This document shows, in pieces, positions 6,698-13,119 of a stretch of DNA of 15,593 bases. The notes under the pieces are model-generated. The model saw only the letters and a list, made by a program, of their open reading frames with translations, ran no database searches and was not told the DNA's origin. Numbering within the stretch: the stretch's first letter is position 1; every line of letters starts with the position of its first letter. The translations under genes were made by a program, and so were the position numbers. The stretch is from JBHEKP01 sp041859375. GTDB lineage: Bacteria > Hydrogenedentota > Hydrogenedentia > Hydrogenedentales > CAITNO01. Location: the NCBI GenBank assembly GCA_041859375.1, contig JBHEKP010000323.1, forward strand, positions 1 to 15,593, given 5' to 3'.

Positions 6698-6979
6698 ATG
6701 CCGGAACCGCGTGACAGGACTGAAGAGACGGCGCTGCGCGACGCGTTGGCCGCGGACAGGACCGACATGGCCAACGAGCGGACGCTGCTGGCCTATGTCC
6801 GCACGGGCCTGGCCTTTTTGGCGGTGGGGGGCACCTGCCTGAAGGTGTTTGACACGGTTCCCATGCGCCTGACGGGCGGCTTGTGCCTGGTTGCTGGCGC
6901 GATCATTTTGGCGGCCGGTGTGGTGCGGTTCCGCCACTGGCGCAGGCGCGCAAGGTCACTGTTCCACGGGGGCCGGTGA
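6698..6979 (+). CDS. DUF202-family small inner-membrane protein
   Basis: A 93-residue protein of the DUF202/YidH type; the function of the family is unknown. The signature LAADRTDMANERTLLAYVRT (residues 17-36) matches the family motif (L-x-ERT-x-LA-x-x-RT). Two hydrophobic stretches follow, about residues 32-54 and 58-78, then a basic end (RHWRRRARS) expected to face the cytoplasm. The ATG at 6698 is preferred over one at 6662 because GGAAGG lies 7 nt upstream and the motif then sits at the usual distance from the N-terminus. It lies 51 bp after the DUF134 gene with no terminator visible between, so the two are probably co-transcribed. Its last 24 bp overlap the 3' end of the convergent TolC-fusion gene. 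Confidence 0.87.
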   Translation: MPEPRDRTEETALRDALAADRTDMANERTLLAYVRTGLAFLAVGGTCLKVFDTVPMRLTGGLCLVAGAIILAAGVVRFRHWRRRARSLFHGGR

Positions 6980-9487
6980 CGCGTCCACCACGGCGGGCGC
7001 GGTCGTCTGGGGAAGGCCCGCGCACCATGCCTCCAGCTTGCCCAGCCACAGGGCGCGGTTTTCCGGGCTTTCCAGGAAGCCGGCCACGGCAATCGCCCTG
7101 TAAAGTTCCATCATGTCAAGCATGAAGGTGTACACCGAGGCGGCGGCGCTTGTGTCGGCCACCAGTGCGGCGTTTTGCGCGTCCACCAGGCTGGTCACGT
7201 CGAGCACGCCGCGCGCGTAGCCGTCCGACACCAGGCCGAGGTTTTTGTTGGCCGCCTCGGCCGCCGCGCGGGCCTGCGAGATGTTGAAGTGGGAGGCGCG
7301 GGTCATTTCCGCGGCGGTGCGGATGCGCTGCTCAAGTTTCTGCGCCACCGCGGCGCGCTTGGTTTTCAACTGCTCCAGGGACTCGCGCGCCTTGACGCGC
7401 TCGGCCTTGCGCTGGCCGCCCGTGTAGATGGGGAGGGAGCCCTGGAGGCCCACGGTGTACGAGTCGTCGGGCACGCCCGGCACGATGAGGGTTTGCAGCC
7501 CGCCCCCGGCGCCCTTTCCGGCCATGTCGAACTTGTGCTTCATCTCCAGCTGGACGCCCACCGTCGGCAGGTAATACTTTCTCTTTGCGGCAAGGTACAT
7601 GCGGCCCCCGGCCTCGATTGCCTTGTCAAGCTGGTGCAGTTCGGGCGCCTCGTTCAGGCCGGTTTCCACGAGAAATCCGCACAGTTTGGGGAAACGCTCC
7701 GGGTCGGTAAGGTACCCCTGGAGCTGTTTCTCGCCCGACAGCAGGATGTCCTCGTCCACCGCCATTTCGCTGATGTGGAAAAGCTCGTCCTGGTTGCGGT
7801 TGAGCACCCGGTTGAACTGGATTTCCGCGGCTTTGCGCTGCGCGCCCGCGTTGCTCACGGAAACCCGGCTCTCGGCGATGTACGCCTCCAGCCGGTACAC
7901 CTCGCCCGGCCCGGCCACGCCGATTTCCTCCCGGAGCCGGGCGAGATCGAGGTGGGTGCGGGTGCGGCGCAGGTTGGTCTTCTGGATGGTCTCGAAGGTT
8001 TTGGCGCGGAGCACGTTGAAATAGGCGTCGGCGGCCAGCTTGATGATGTCCATTTCGGCGCCGGCGTATTCATGCTCCAGCGCCTCCTGGAGGCGTTTTT
8101 GGATTTCCACGTTCGCCAGCGCCATCTCGTTAAAGACCAGCTGCGTCACCTTCAGCGACCCGGTCCAGAGCCGCTCAGGCTGCACCGCGCTGGCAAGCTC
8201 GCTGTCAATGGCGGCGTAGGTGGTGGAGACCTCGGCCTGGGGCAGCAGGTTGGCCCGCGCCGCCGGGATGTTCTGCGCCGAAGCGCGCAGGGCGCGCTCC
8301 TTTTCGGAAAGGTCCAGGTTGCCCTGCAGCGCCGCCTGCACCGCCGAGACCAGGGTGTATTCGACGCCCGCGCCGGCGGGCTCCTCGTTGAGCACCTCCG
8401 CCTCGTCCAGCAGATCCCAGGCGGGGGTGTAGCCTATGGCCCGCGCCGTTTCCATGTTGATGGTGAGCGCCGTGCCGCCCTCGAACATGGTGTCCAGGCC
8501 GCCCGCATCCGCGCCGTTCAGGATGCGGTAGGTGTAGTTCGCCACCCGCCGCGCCAGCCGCCTGGGCTCGCCCTCGGGCTGAAGGGTGGCCAGCGCGCCC
8601 GCGCGCACGTCGGCGGGGCCCATGAGGCTGAAGGAGAAGAGGCGGCGCGCGTTCACCGCAGCCGCCAGCTCCGCAAACTGCCCGTCGGTCAGGTTGGTGG
8701 TGGGCCCGAAGTAAACGGCCTCGGTGCCCGCCGGAATGGCCGACAGGGTGGCGGCCGTGTCCCCGTTGGCGGGCACGGTGGCAACCTCAACGCCAAACTC
8801 CCTCAGCGCCGTGAGCAGGTTGCTTTGCAGCTCCTTGATGGACTCCTCCAGCTGGCCGTTGGCGATCACCGCCAGTTTTTTGAAGGGCCGCATTTTCAGC
8901 ATCTGGCGGACATCACGGCTCAGCGGATTCTCAGAGGCGAGATAGGACAGGTTTTTCACGCCGCTTTTGCCGTCGGACTGGGGGATTCCGAGCACGGCGG
9001 GCTCAAGCACGCGCGCGGCGATGACCGGTTTCGCATGGGGCGCCCTGAGCGCGGTTTCCACAGAACCCACCACCCCAAGGGCGATGATTATGTCCACTTT
9101 CGGGTTTGCCAGCAGGGTGTTCAGGGACTGGCGGATGTTGGAAACGGTCCAGTCGCCCTGTGCCTGCTCAAACCGGATGTCAAAGGACTTTCCCGCCACC
9201 TCCATAATCTCCGCCTTGAAATTCTCCACAAAGTCCTCGCGCCGGGGCGCGCCGTCCACAAGCAGCCCTATGGTGACCTCCTTGCGCGGGACGCTGAAGT
9301 TGCTGTAGGTGGCCGCAATTTCTTCGGCGCTTGGCTGGCCGGGCATGGCGGCGGGAATTTGCGCCGTGACGGAAGCGGGGGGGGGGATGGGCATGGGTTC
9401 CACCGGTGTTTCGACCGCCACCGCCGCCGCTGTTCCCAGCAGGAGCGTCACCATCACCGTCATTGCCGCGGTCATCCTGTTCGCCAT
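6956..9487 (-). CDS. ABC-type periplasmic binding domain fused to a TolC-family outer-membrane domain
   Basis: An 843-residue exported protein. A signal peptide covers about residues 1-24, followed by a Pro-rich linker (29-38). Residues about 71-366 form a periplasmic binding domain of the ABC_sub_bind (TrpX-like) kind: VTIGLLVDGA opening, VDIIIALGVVGS (131-142), KPVIAARVLEP, KKLAVIANG (203-211), EAVYFGPTTNL (256-266) and the family's usual close, INMETARAIGYTP then LLDEAEVL (359-366). Residues about 377-830 form a TolC-like domain with long Ala/Leu/Glu/Gln-rich helices, two repeats and barrel-like strands (QAEVSTTYAAI; YTVGLQGSLPIYTGGQRKA). TolC proteins are trimeric outer-membrane exit ducts for efflux or type I secretion; binding domains of this kind normally serve ABC importers. 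No membrane-fusion or pump gene is adjacent. Start 9487 was chosen because AAAGGAG lies 7 nt upstream and the signal peptide begins there; the frame stays open further upstream to an ATG at 9571. Export gated by ligand binding is one idea, but it is inference. Confidence 0.93.
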   Translation of the reverse strand: MANRMTAAMTVMVTLLLGTAAAVAVETPVEPMPIPPPASVTAQIPAAMPGQPSAEEIAATYSNFSVPRKEVTIGLLVDGAPRREDFVENFKAEIMEVAGKSFDIRFEQAQGDWTVSNIRQSLNTLLANPKVDIIIALGVVGSVETALRAPHAKPVIAARVLEPAVLGIPQSDGKSGVKNLSYLASENPLSRDVRQMLKMRPFKKLAVIANGQLEESIKELQSNLLTALREFGVEVATVPANGDTAATLSAIPAGTEAVYFGPTTNLTDGQFAELAAAVNARRLFSFSLMGPADVRAGALATLQPEGEPRRLARRVANYTYRILNGADAGGLDTMFEGGTALTINMETARAIGYTPAWDLLDEAEVLNEEPAGAGVEYTLVSAVQAALQGNLDLSEKERALRASAQNIPAARANLLPQAEVSTTYAAIDSELASAVQPERLWTGSLKVTQLVFNEMALANVEIQKRLQEALEHEYAGAEMDIIKLAADAYFNVLRAKTFETIQKTNLRRTRTHLDLARLREEIGVAGPGEVYRLEAYIAESRVSVSNAGAQRKAAEIQFNRVLNRNQDELFHISEMAVDEDILLSGEKQLQGYLTDPERFPKLCGFLVETGLNEAPELHQLDKAIEAGGRMYLAAKRKYYLPTVGVQLEMKHKFDMAGKGAGGGLQTLIVPGVPDDSYTVGLQGSLPIYTGGQRKAERVKARESLEQLKTKRAAVAQKLEQRIRTAAEMTRASHFNISQARAAAEAANKNLGLVSDGYARGVLDVTSLVDAQNAALVADTSAAASVYTFMLDMMELYRAIAVAGFLESPENRALWLGKLEAWCAGLPQTTAPAVVDASPAPVEQ
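9377..9386 (-). repeat. C10 homopolymer in the 5' coding region of the TolC fusion
   Basis: Ten consecutive C on the coding strand, covering codons 34-37 (Pro-Pro-Pro region), right after the signal peptide. Tracts like this in surface-protein genes are known slippage sites for phase variation in some bacteria, and a one-base change would shift the frame. It is also a place where sequencing errors occur. Confidence 0.85.
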
Positions 9488-9541
9488 ATGTAAACTCCTT
9501 TGGAGCCGTGGAACCGGCATTGTTTTCCCCACTGTCTCCAG

Positions 9542-9571
9542 ATGATACCCTAGTCGGCCCGGGCAAATCAA
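9542..9571 (-). promoter_or_regulatory. candidate promoter of the TolC-fusion gene
   Basis: On the minus strand, TTGATT (9571-9566), an 18-nt spacer and TATCAT (9547-9542; five of six). The predicted start leaves a leader of about 50 nt before the ATG at 9487. The palindrome at 9573-9582 lies directly upstream of the -35. Confidence 0.45.
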
Positions 9572-9572
9572 T

Positions 9573-9582
9573 CAAACGTTTG
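9573..9582. promoter_or_regulatory. palindrome CAAACGTTTG abutting the -35 box
   Basis: A perfect 10-bp palindrome one base upstream of the candidate -35 of the TolC-fusion gene, in an AT-rich stretch. The place suits an activator or repressor site. No regulator can be named. Confidence 0.3.
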
Positions 9583-9619
9583 TTTTACAACCACTAACCA
9601 ATCCTCTAAGGTGTTCCAA

Positions 9620-9642
9620 CGGGAAATCCCAAGTCATTCCCG
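9620..9642 (-). terminator. weak hairpin at the end of the zinc-ribbon gene
   Basis: CGGGAA (9637-9642 read on the minus strand) pairs with TTCCCG (9620-9625) around an 11-nt loop and includes the stop region of the zinc-ribbon gene. No T-run follows, so it may be only a 3'-end stabilising structure. Confidence 0.25.
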
Positions 9643-9984
9643 CTTAAACAGGTCATCGAAGGAACCGGGTTTCTCCTCATCGGGGGGCGCATTTTCCGAA
9701 AAGAGGCCATCCCAGGCATTTTTTGTGGTGGAAGAATTTTCCCGTTTTTCCTGGGTGGTACTGAACTCAAACTCCTCGCAAAAGTTTAGTCCGATTCGAT
9801 CCCCCACCCATTCGGTGTTGGGGATGTAGCATTGGTTGTGGGCGGAGGGAAGATGATGCCGGCAGTTTTTGCAGCAATGCAGGTAAGCGCCGCATCCGTC
9901 GCAGATTTCCTTGAACCCCGGCTGGCTTTTGCCGCCCGGCCATGGCATGCCGCACTTGTGGCAATTCTGTGTCCCGCCCGTCAT
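9634..9984 (-). CDS. small double-zinc-ribbon-like protein
   Basis: A 116-residue protein, probably cytoplasmic, with eight or nine Cys in metal-site spacing: CHKCG (8-12), then CDGCGAYLHCCKNCRHH (residues 29-45), a Cys in NQC (52) and a last Cys in LNFCEEFEF (70). This order (CxxCG, CxxCGxxLHxCxNC, then NFCxxF) looks like a conserved family of small zinc-binding proteins of unknown role. The C-terminal 40 residues are charged and low in complexity and end GSFDDLFKRE. Start 9984 was chosen because the TGA of the toroid gene lies only 5 bp upstream, which suggests translational coupling; the Shine-Dalgarno (GAGTGAAG) is poor. An upstream in-frame ATG at 10101 would add 39 Arg-rich residues overlapping the toroid gene and looks spurious. 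Confidence 0.82.
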   Translation of the reverse strand: MTGGTQNCHKCGMPWPGGKSQPGFKEICDGCGAYLHCCKNCRHHLPSAHNQCYIPNTEWVGDRIGLNFCEEFEFSTTQEKRENSSTTKNAWDGLFSENAPPDEEKPGSFDDLFKRE

Positions 9985-9989
9985 CGGCT

Positions 9990-10928
9990 TCACTCGGAGG
10001 ATGGCGGGGCCGCGTTTTCTCCGCCGCCTTCCCCGCCGGGGGGCTGTGGGATCATGGGAACCTTCGGGGCTGTCGGCATGCTGTGCTCCAGCAGCGCCCA
10101 AAGGGCCAGCGCGGTGGTGTGGGAGTCCGTGTTTTTGCGGTCAGTCTTCGACTGTGACCAGCCGCCGTTGGAAAGCTGGGTGGTTGCCAGCGCGTCCAGC
10201 CAGTCCTTGTCCACCAGCTTGCGCTTGCCCAGATAATCCAGGGTGGTGATGGCCTGGCAGCCAATCATTCCCGTCGGCCCGTTGTCCAGCAGTATTTTGC
10301 GCAGGATGGCGGCGAGCTTGTCCCGCGCCTCCCCGAACTGCGGGGTGTCCGCGCTGACGCAGCCGTTTTCCGCGCCCCAAACCAGGACGCGCCCGAGGAC
10401 GGCTGCCTCCAGATTTTCAAAGGGAGTGCGGTCAGCCTTGTCCAGTGCGGCGATTTTGTCAAAAAGTGTCCTGGTGAAATCGTCCGGCAGCGGGAAACGG
10501 TCGCAGTACAGCACCTGCACCATGGCCCTGAAAGTCCAGTTGTCCACCTTGAAGGCCGAGGGATCATACTGGTGGGAGGGGTCCACGAGCCTTCCCATAA
10601 TGCTCAGGTCTTTTGTGTCCGCGAGGGCCTGCATCTGGGGGCTGAACATGTTCGCGTGGGTGTAGCGCCTGTCCAGCCCGAATTTCCGCTGGAGGAAGTC
10701 GAGCAGTGCCAGGGCGGGCCACCGGTCCGGGGTCCGGTCGTAGTATAGGTAGTTGATGGCCTTGTCGATGTGGGCCGCATAGGGGCTGTCGGCGTAGGGC
10801 CGCGCGTCCCCCTCATAGGGCACGGGAGGCACACCCGGGGGATTGGGCGGGGGAAGCGTGTCCGGCGCGGTCGCGAAGGACGGCGTCGCGCACAAGGCAA
10901 GCAGTGTCAGGCACAGCAGTTTGTTCAT
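9990..10928 (-). CDS. exported alpha/alpha-toroid (prenyltransferase/squalene-cyclase repeat-like) protein
   Basis: A 312-residue protein with signal peptide MNKLLCLTLLALCATPSFA (cut near residue 19-20) and a Pro-rich linker (25-37). The rest is helical; residues 50-285 have the hallmarks of terpenoid-cyclase/prenyltransferase alpha/alpha-barrel repeats, clearest at LSNGGWSQSK then TDSHTTALALWALLEHS (267-283). No DxDD cyclase motif is visible, so it is more likely a binding or structural toroid than a true cyclase. The tail (from 297) is Gly/Pro-rich and disordered. GGAG lies 8 nt before the ATG, and a TATACT hexamer on the minus strand at 10966-10971 may be the -10. It is the first gene of a likely operon with the zinc-ribbon gene. 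In-frame open sequence continues upstream to 11255 but overlaps the SfsA-DUF123 gene and lacks an initiation signal. Confidence 0.8.
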   Translation of the reverse strand: MNKLLCLTLLALCATPSFATAPDTLPPPNPPGVPPVPYEGDARPYADSPYAAHIDKAINYLYYDRTPDRWPALALLDFLQRKFGLDRRYTHANMFSPQMQALADTKDLSIMGRLVDPSHQYDPSAFKVDNWTFRAMVQVLYCDRFPLPDDFTRTLFDKIAALDKADRTPFENLEAAVLGRVLVWGAENGCVSADTPQFGEARDKLAAILRKILLDNGPTGMIGCQAITTLDYLGKRKLVDKDWLDALATTQLSNGGWSQSKTDRKNTDSHTTALALWALLEHSMPTAPKVPMIPQPPGGEGGGENAAPPSSE

Positions 10929-11016
10929 TTGGGGCGCTCCGTGGCCGTTTGACGGTTTTACGGATAGTATATATTTGGGGCGTCCGGCATTGCCACGCCC
11001 CGGGGGGGGCCGCGTC

Positions 11017-12168
11017 CTATTCAGGCGTCCGCATGCGGAAGGACTCCAGAAGCTGTTGGAAGTCGGGCCGGTCCTCCGGTGGGCCTGGCGAGTAAAAAAG
11101 ATGGGTGCGGCAGCGGCAGTCGCCGCAGCCGAAGCCCTCCGGACCGGGGCGCATGATACGCGCCAGCGCGTCCGCCAGCGCGCATTCGCGCCTGTCGGAG
11201 GAGCGCACCGGCAGGGCGGACGCGGAGGAGGCATGTTCGCGCAGGTAGTCCACATGCCAGTGAAACTGCTTGCGCCTGCGCAGGTGCCTGTTGATTCTTG
11301 CCGTCAGTCCGCCCATGGCGGAGCCGGCATACACGTGAAAGCCGGGCTGGAATTGCGCCGCGCCCAGGGCCCCAACGGAGATTTCCATCCCCCTGTCCAG
11401 TGTGAGGATTAGCAGGTACGCGCCCCTGTCGTGCGCCTCCCGTTCAATGTATTGCCATGGGATCGGCAGTGGCCTGAGTGCGGTTTCATCCAGTTCCAGC
11501 GTGTCGGACCAGTCCAGCGCAAGGGGCAGGATCCCCACCCGGCCGCGCACCTCCAGCAGGGTGCGGGAGAATTCAAGGTCGGTGTGGTAGTCGGGCATGA
11601 ACCAGCGCGCGTTGGGCGTGTGCACAAGAAAGAGCACCCTGCAGCGCCGCCCCGACCCGGACAGTTCGGCGAGTTCGAGCAGGTGCCTGCGTCCGCGCGC
11701 GGTGACCGCGTCGGGAAACATGGCGACGCCGTTGCCGAAAAGCGAGCAGGACTTAACCTCCAGCAGCAGGTCGCCCTCCGTGTCGCGGAGCAGAAAGTCA
11801 AAACGGCTGCGGCCCTCGGGCACCTCGCCCCGGACAATCTCCGCGCCCTCCAATCCCGGCACAAGCCGCCGCTCCAGCAGCCTCCGCGCCACAAGGTTGT
11901 TCCAGTGGGTTTGCAGCAGCACCGGCCTTCCCTGGCGTTCCCCGGCAATCACCATGAAGCGCGTTTTTCGCGCCCCAGAATCATCAAGACGGACGAGCCA
12001 CAGGCGCGTGCCCGGGAAGAGAAGCTCGCGCAGGCGTCCCGGATTGGGCATGAACGCGTCCACCTGCTCGCCGGTGTCCAGTTCGGCGCGGACGAGGAAA
12101 CGGTTGGGCCGCGCGGCAAAGCGGGCGTTCACCAGGGCGTTTTTGTCGACAGGAAGGACTGAAATCAT
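11017..12168 (-). CDS. sfsA: SfsA-family nuclease fused to a DUF123 (GIY-YIG-like) domain
   Basis: A 383-residue protein. Residues about 10-240 are SfsA: RFLVRAELDTGEQVDAFMPN (23-42), RFDFLL with D124, LLLEVKSCSL with E137 and K139, and FPDAVTARGRRHL (151-163). D, E and K fit the PD-(D/E)xK nuclease core proposed for SfsA, which is also described as DNA-binding and linked to maltose gene expression in E. coli. Residues about 248-360 are DUF123: RGAYLLILTL, FHVYAGSA (277-284), RINRHLRRRKQFHWHVDYL (291-309), EC (328-329) and GFGCGDCRCRTHLFY (345-359). Typical SfsA is about 230-240 residues, so the extra length is the second domain. No good Shine-Dalgarno precedes the ATG, and the divergent gene starts about 100 bp away. 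Likely a nucleic-acid enzyme; the role of the fusion is unknown. Confidence 0.93.
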   Translation of the reverse strand: MISVLPVDKNALVNARFAARPNRFLVRAELDTGEQVDAFMPNPGRLRELLFPGTRLWLVRLDDSGARKTRFMVIAGERQGRPVLLQTHWNNLVARRLLERRLVPGLEGAEIVRGEVPEGRSRFDFLLRDTEGDLLLEVKSCSLFGNGVAMFPDAVTARGRRHLLELAELSGSGRRCRVLFLVHTPNARWFMPDYHTDLEFSRTLLEVRGRVGILPLALDWSDTLELDETALRPLPIPWQYIEREAHDRGAYLLILTLDRGMEISVGALGAAQFQPGFHVYAGSAMGGLTARINRHLRRRKQFHWHVDYLREHASSASALPVRSSDRRECALADALARIMRPGPEGFGCGDCRCRTHLFYSPGPPEDRPDFQQLLESFRMRTPE

Positions 12169-12221
12169 CGGGCTATTTTACCGGATGGCGCGTCCTTATC
12201 CCACTTTGCCCTTCCCTGACA

Positions 12222-12251
12222 GTGACACGGCGTCCGTGCTTGGTTTAGGAT
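12222..12251 (+). promoter_or_regulatory. candidate promoter of the TrmH-like gene
   Basis: GTGACA (12222-12227; five of six), an 18-nt spacer and TAGGAT (12246-12251; four of six). The first possible ATG (12250) lies inside this -10, which argues for initiation at 12274 if the promoter is real. Confidence 0.35.
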
Positions 12252-12273
12252 GGTGTCCGGGAGCACGAACAGA

Positions 12274-12846
12274 ATGCCTGAACTTGAGCCATACTATACG
12301 GGGGAAGCCGTCCCCGCGGCGGACATGCCGCCCCGTCAGCCGCTGCATGTGGTGCTGGACAACCTGCGAAGCGCCTTTAATGTCGGTTCAATTTTCCGCA
12401 CCGCCGACGCCTGTGCCGTGGCACACATGCATCTTTGCGGCATGACCGCCCATCCTCCCCATCCAAAACTTGAGAAAACGGCGCTGGGCGCCTTTGATTA
12501 CCTGAAATGGAGCTATTACGAGCGCAACCGCGACTGTGTCGCGGAGCTCGCCGCGCGGGGAATCCCGTTGGTGGCGGTGGAGACGGTGCCGGAGGCGGTG
12601 CCCCACCATATATACCGGTGGCCAAAACCCGTCGCGGTTGTTTTTGGAAACGAGGTGAACGGCGTCAACGAGCGGGTGCTGCGCAGGTGTGACGCGGTGG
12701 TCCGGATTCCCATGCTCGGGCACAAGAACAGTCTGAATGTCGCCACGGCGGTGGGGGTGGTGCTGTATGAAATCCTCCGGCAGTGGGATGGGTTGGATGG
12801 GCCGCAGTCTTCGGAAGAAAATTTGACGCCACCGCCCAATTTATAA
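12274..12846 (+). CDS. SpoU/TrmH-family RNA 2'-O-ribose methyltransferase
   Basis: A 190-residue cytoplasmic SPOUT enzyme that would transfer a methyl group from S-adenosylmethionine to a ribose 2'-OH in tRNA or rRNA. All three family motifs are present: motif 1 DNLRSAFNVGSIFRTADA (with the conserved N and R), motif 2 AVVFGNEVNGVNERVL, and motif 3 IPMLGHKNSLNVATAVGVVL, which builds the cofactor-binding knot. There is no N-terminal RNA-binding (L30-like) domain, so it is a minimal form like TrmL or short TrmH relatives; the target nucleotide cannot be told. Start 12274 has CGGGAG 10 nt upstream; ATG 12250, eight codons earlier, has no such signal. It is transcribed toward rpoB but a 273-bp gap separates them. 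Confidence 0.92.
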   Translation: MPELEPYYTGEAVPAADMPPRQPLHVVLDNLRSAFNVGSIFRTADACAVAHMHLCGMTAHPPHPKLEKTALGAFDYLKWSYYERNRDCVAELAARGIPLVAVETVPEAVPHHIYRWPKPVAVVFGNEVNGVNERVLRRCDAVVRIPMLGHKNSLNVATAVGVVLYEILRQWDGLDGPQSSEENLTPPPNL

Positions 12847-12975
12847 GAATAATAATACAAACAATTATTTAATGATTTTTTGGTTATAATTATGCGAATA
12901 TATGGAATTTGTCCGTGACAGGGTGGGGCTAATTGATGGTGCAGTTTTAACGGGAATAAAATAAATAACATTTTC

Positions 12976-13004
12976 TTGACATGGCAATGTCCGTGTGGTA
13001 ACCT
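12976..13004 (+). promoter_or_regulatory. candidate rpoB promoter
   Basis: A perfect TTGACA (12976-12981), a 17-nt spacer and TAACCT (12999-13004; three of six) with TGG just before it (extended -10). The upstream DNA is A/T-rich. This leaves a leader of about 110 nt before rpoB. Confidence 0.45.
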
Positions 13005-13028
13005 TTTCACCCGTCCCTGTGATGGGAG

Positions 13029-13075
13029 AGATCTGTCTTTGGTGCGAGGTTGCCAATGGACAGCGCTGATCTTTT
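13029..13075 (+). promoter_or_regulatory. interrupted hairpin with T4 in the rpoB leader
   Basis: Paired blocks are AGATC (13029-13033) with GATCT (13068-13072), TGTC (13034-13037) with GACA (13059-13062), and TTGG (13039-13042) with CCAA (13053-13056); TTTT lies at 13072-13075. It resembles a weak attenuator or protein-binding leader structure, but has a 5-nt bulge and little GC. Confidence 0.3.
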
Positions 13076-13119
13076 GGAGCCCGTTTCAACCTCCGAACCC
13101 GATTTGAAGGAGACGCTGC

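Larger units (their letters stand above)
12847..13119 (+). promoter_or_regulatory. AT-rich intergenic leader region upstream of rpoB
   Basis: No gene is visible here, and rplJ and rplL are absent. The first part has a weak A/T hairpin (AATAAT 12851-12856 with ATTATT 12864-12869) followed by T6 at 12876-12881, a doubtful terminator for the methyltransferase gene. An AT-rich run at about 12953-12974 directly upstream of the promoter could be an UP element. The Shine-Dalgarno GAAGGAG (13106-13112) lies 7 nt before the rpoB ATG. Confidence 0.5.

Noticed and set aside
7175..9493. 772-codon plus-strand open frame opposite the TolC fusion
   Set aside because: Mirror of the true gene's high-GC wobble pattern; no recognisable domain, and the minus-strand frame has a signal peptide, a ribosome binding site and two domains.
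9985..10101. Extension of the zinc-ribbon protein by 39 residues to an ATG at 10101
   Set aside because: Would overlap the toroid gene by over 100 bp and add a Pro/Arg-rich stretch; the ATG at 9984 fits tight operon spacing.
10927..10982. Direct repeat ATTTGGGGCG at 10927-10936 and 10973-10982 as an operator pair
   Set aside because: The 46-bp spacing suits no obvious dimer geometry and one copy overlaps the start codon; probably chance.
11002..11009. G8 tract just after the SfsA-DUF123 stop codon as a phase-variation switch
   Set aside because: It is intergenic, not in a promoter spacer that I can identify, and shorter than the C10 tract.
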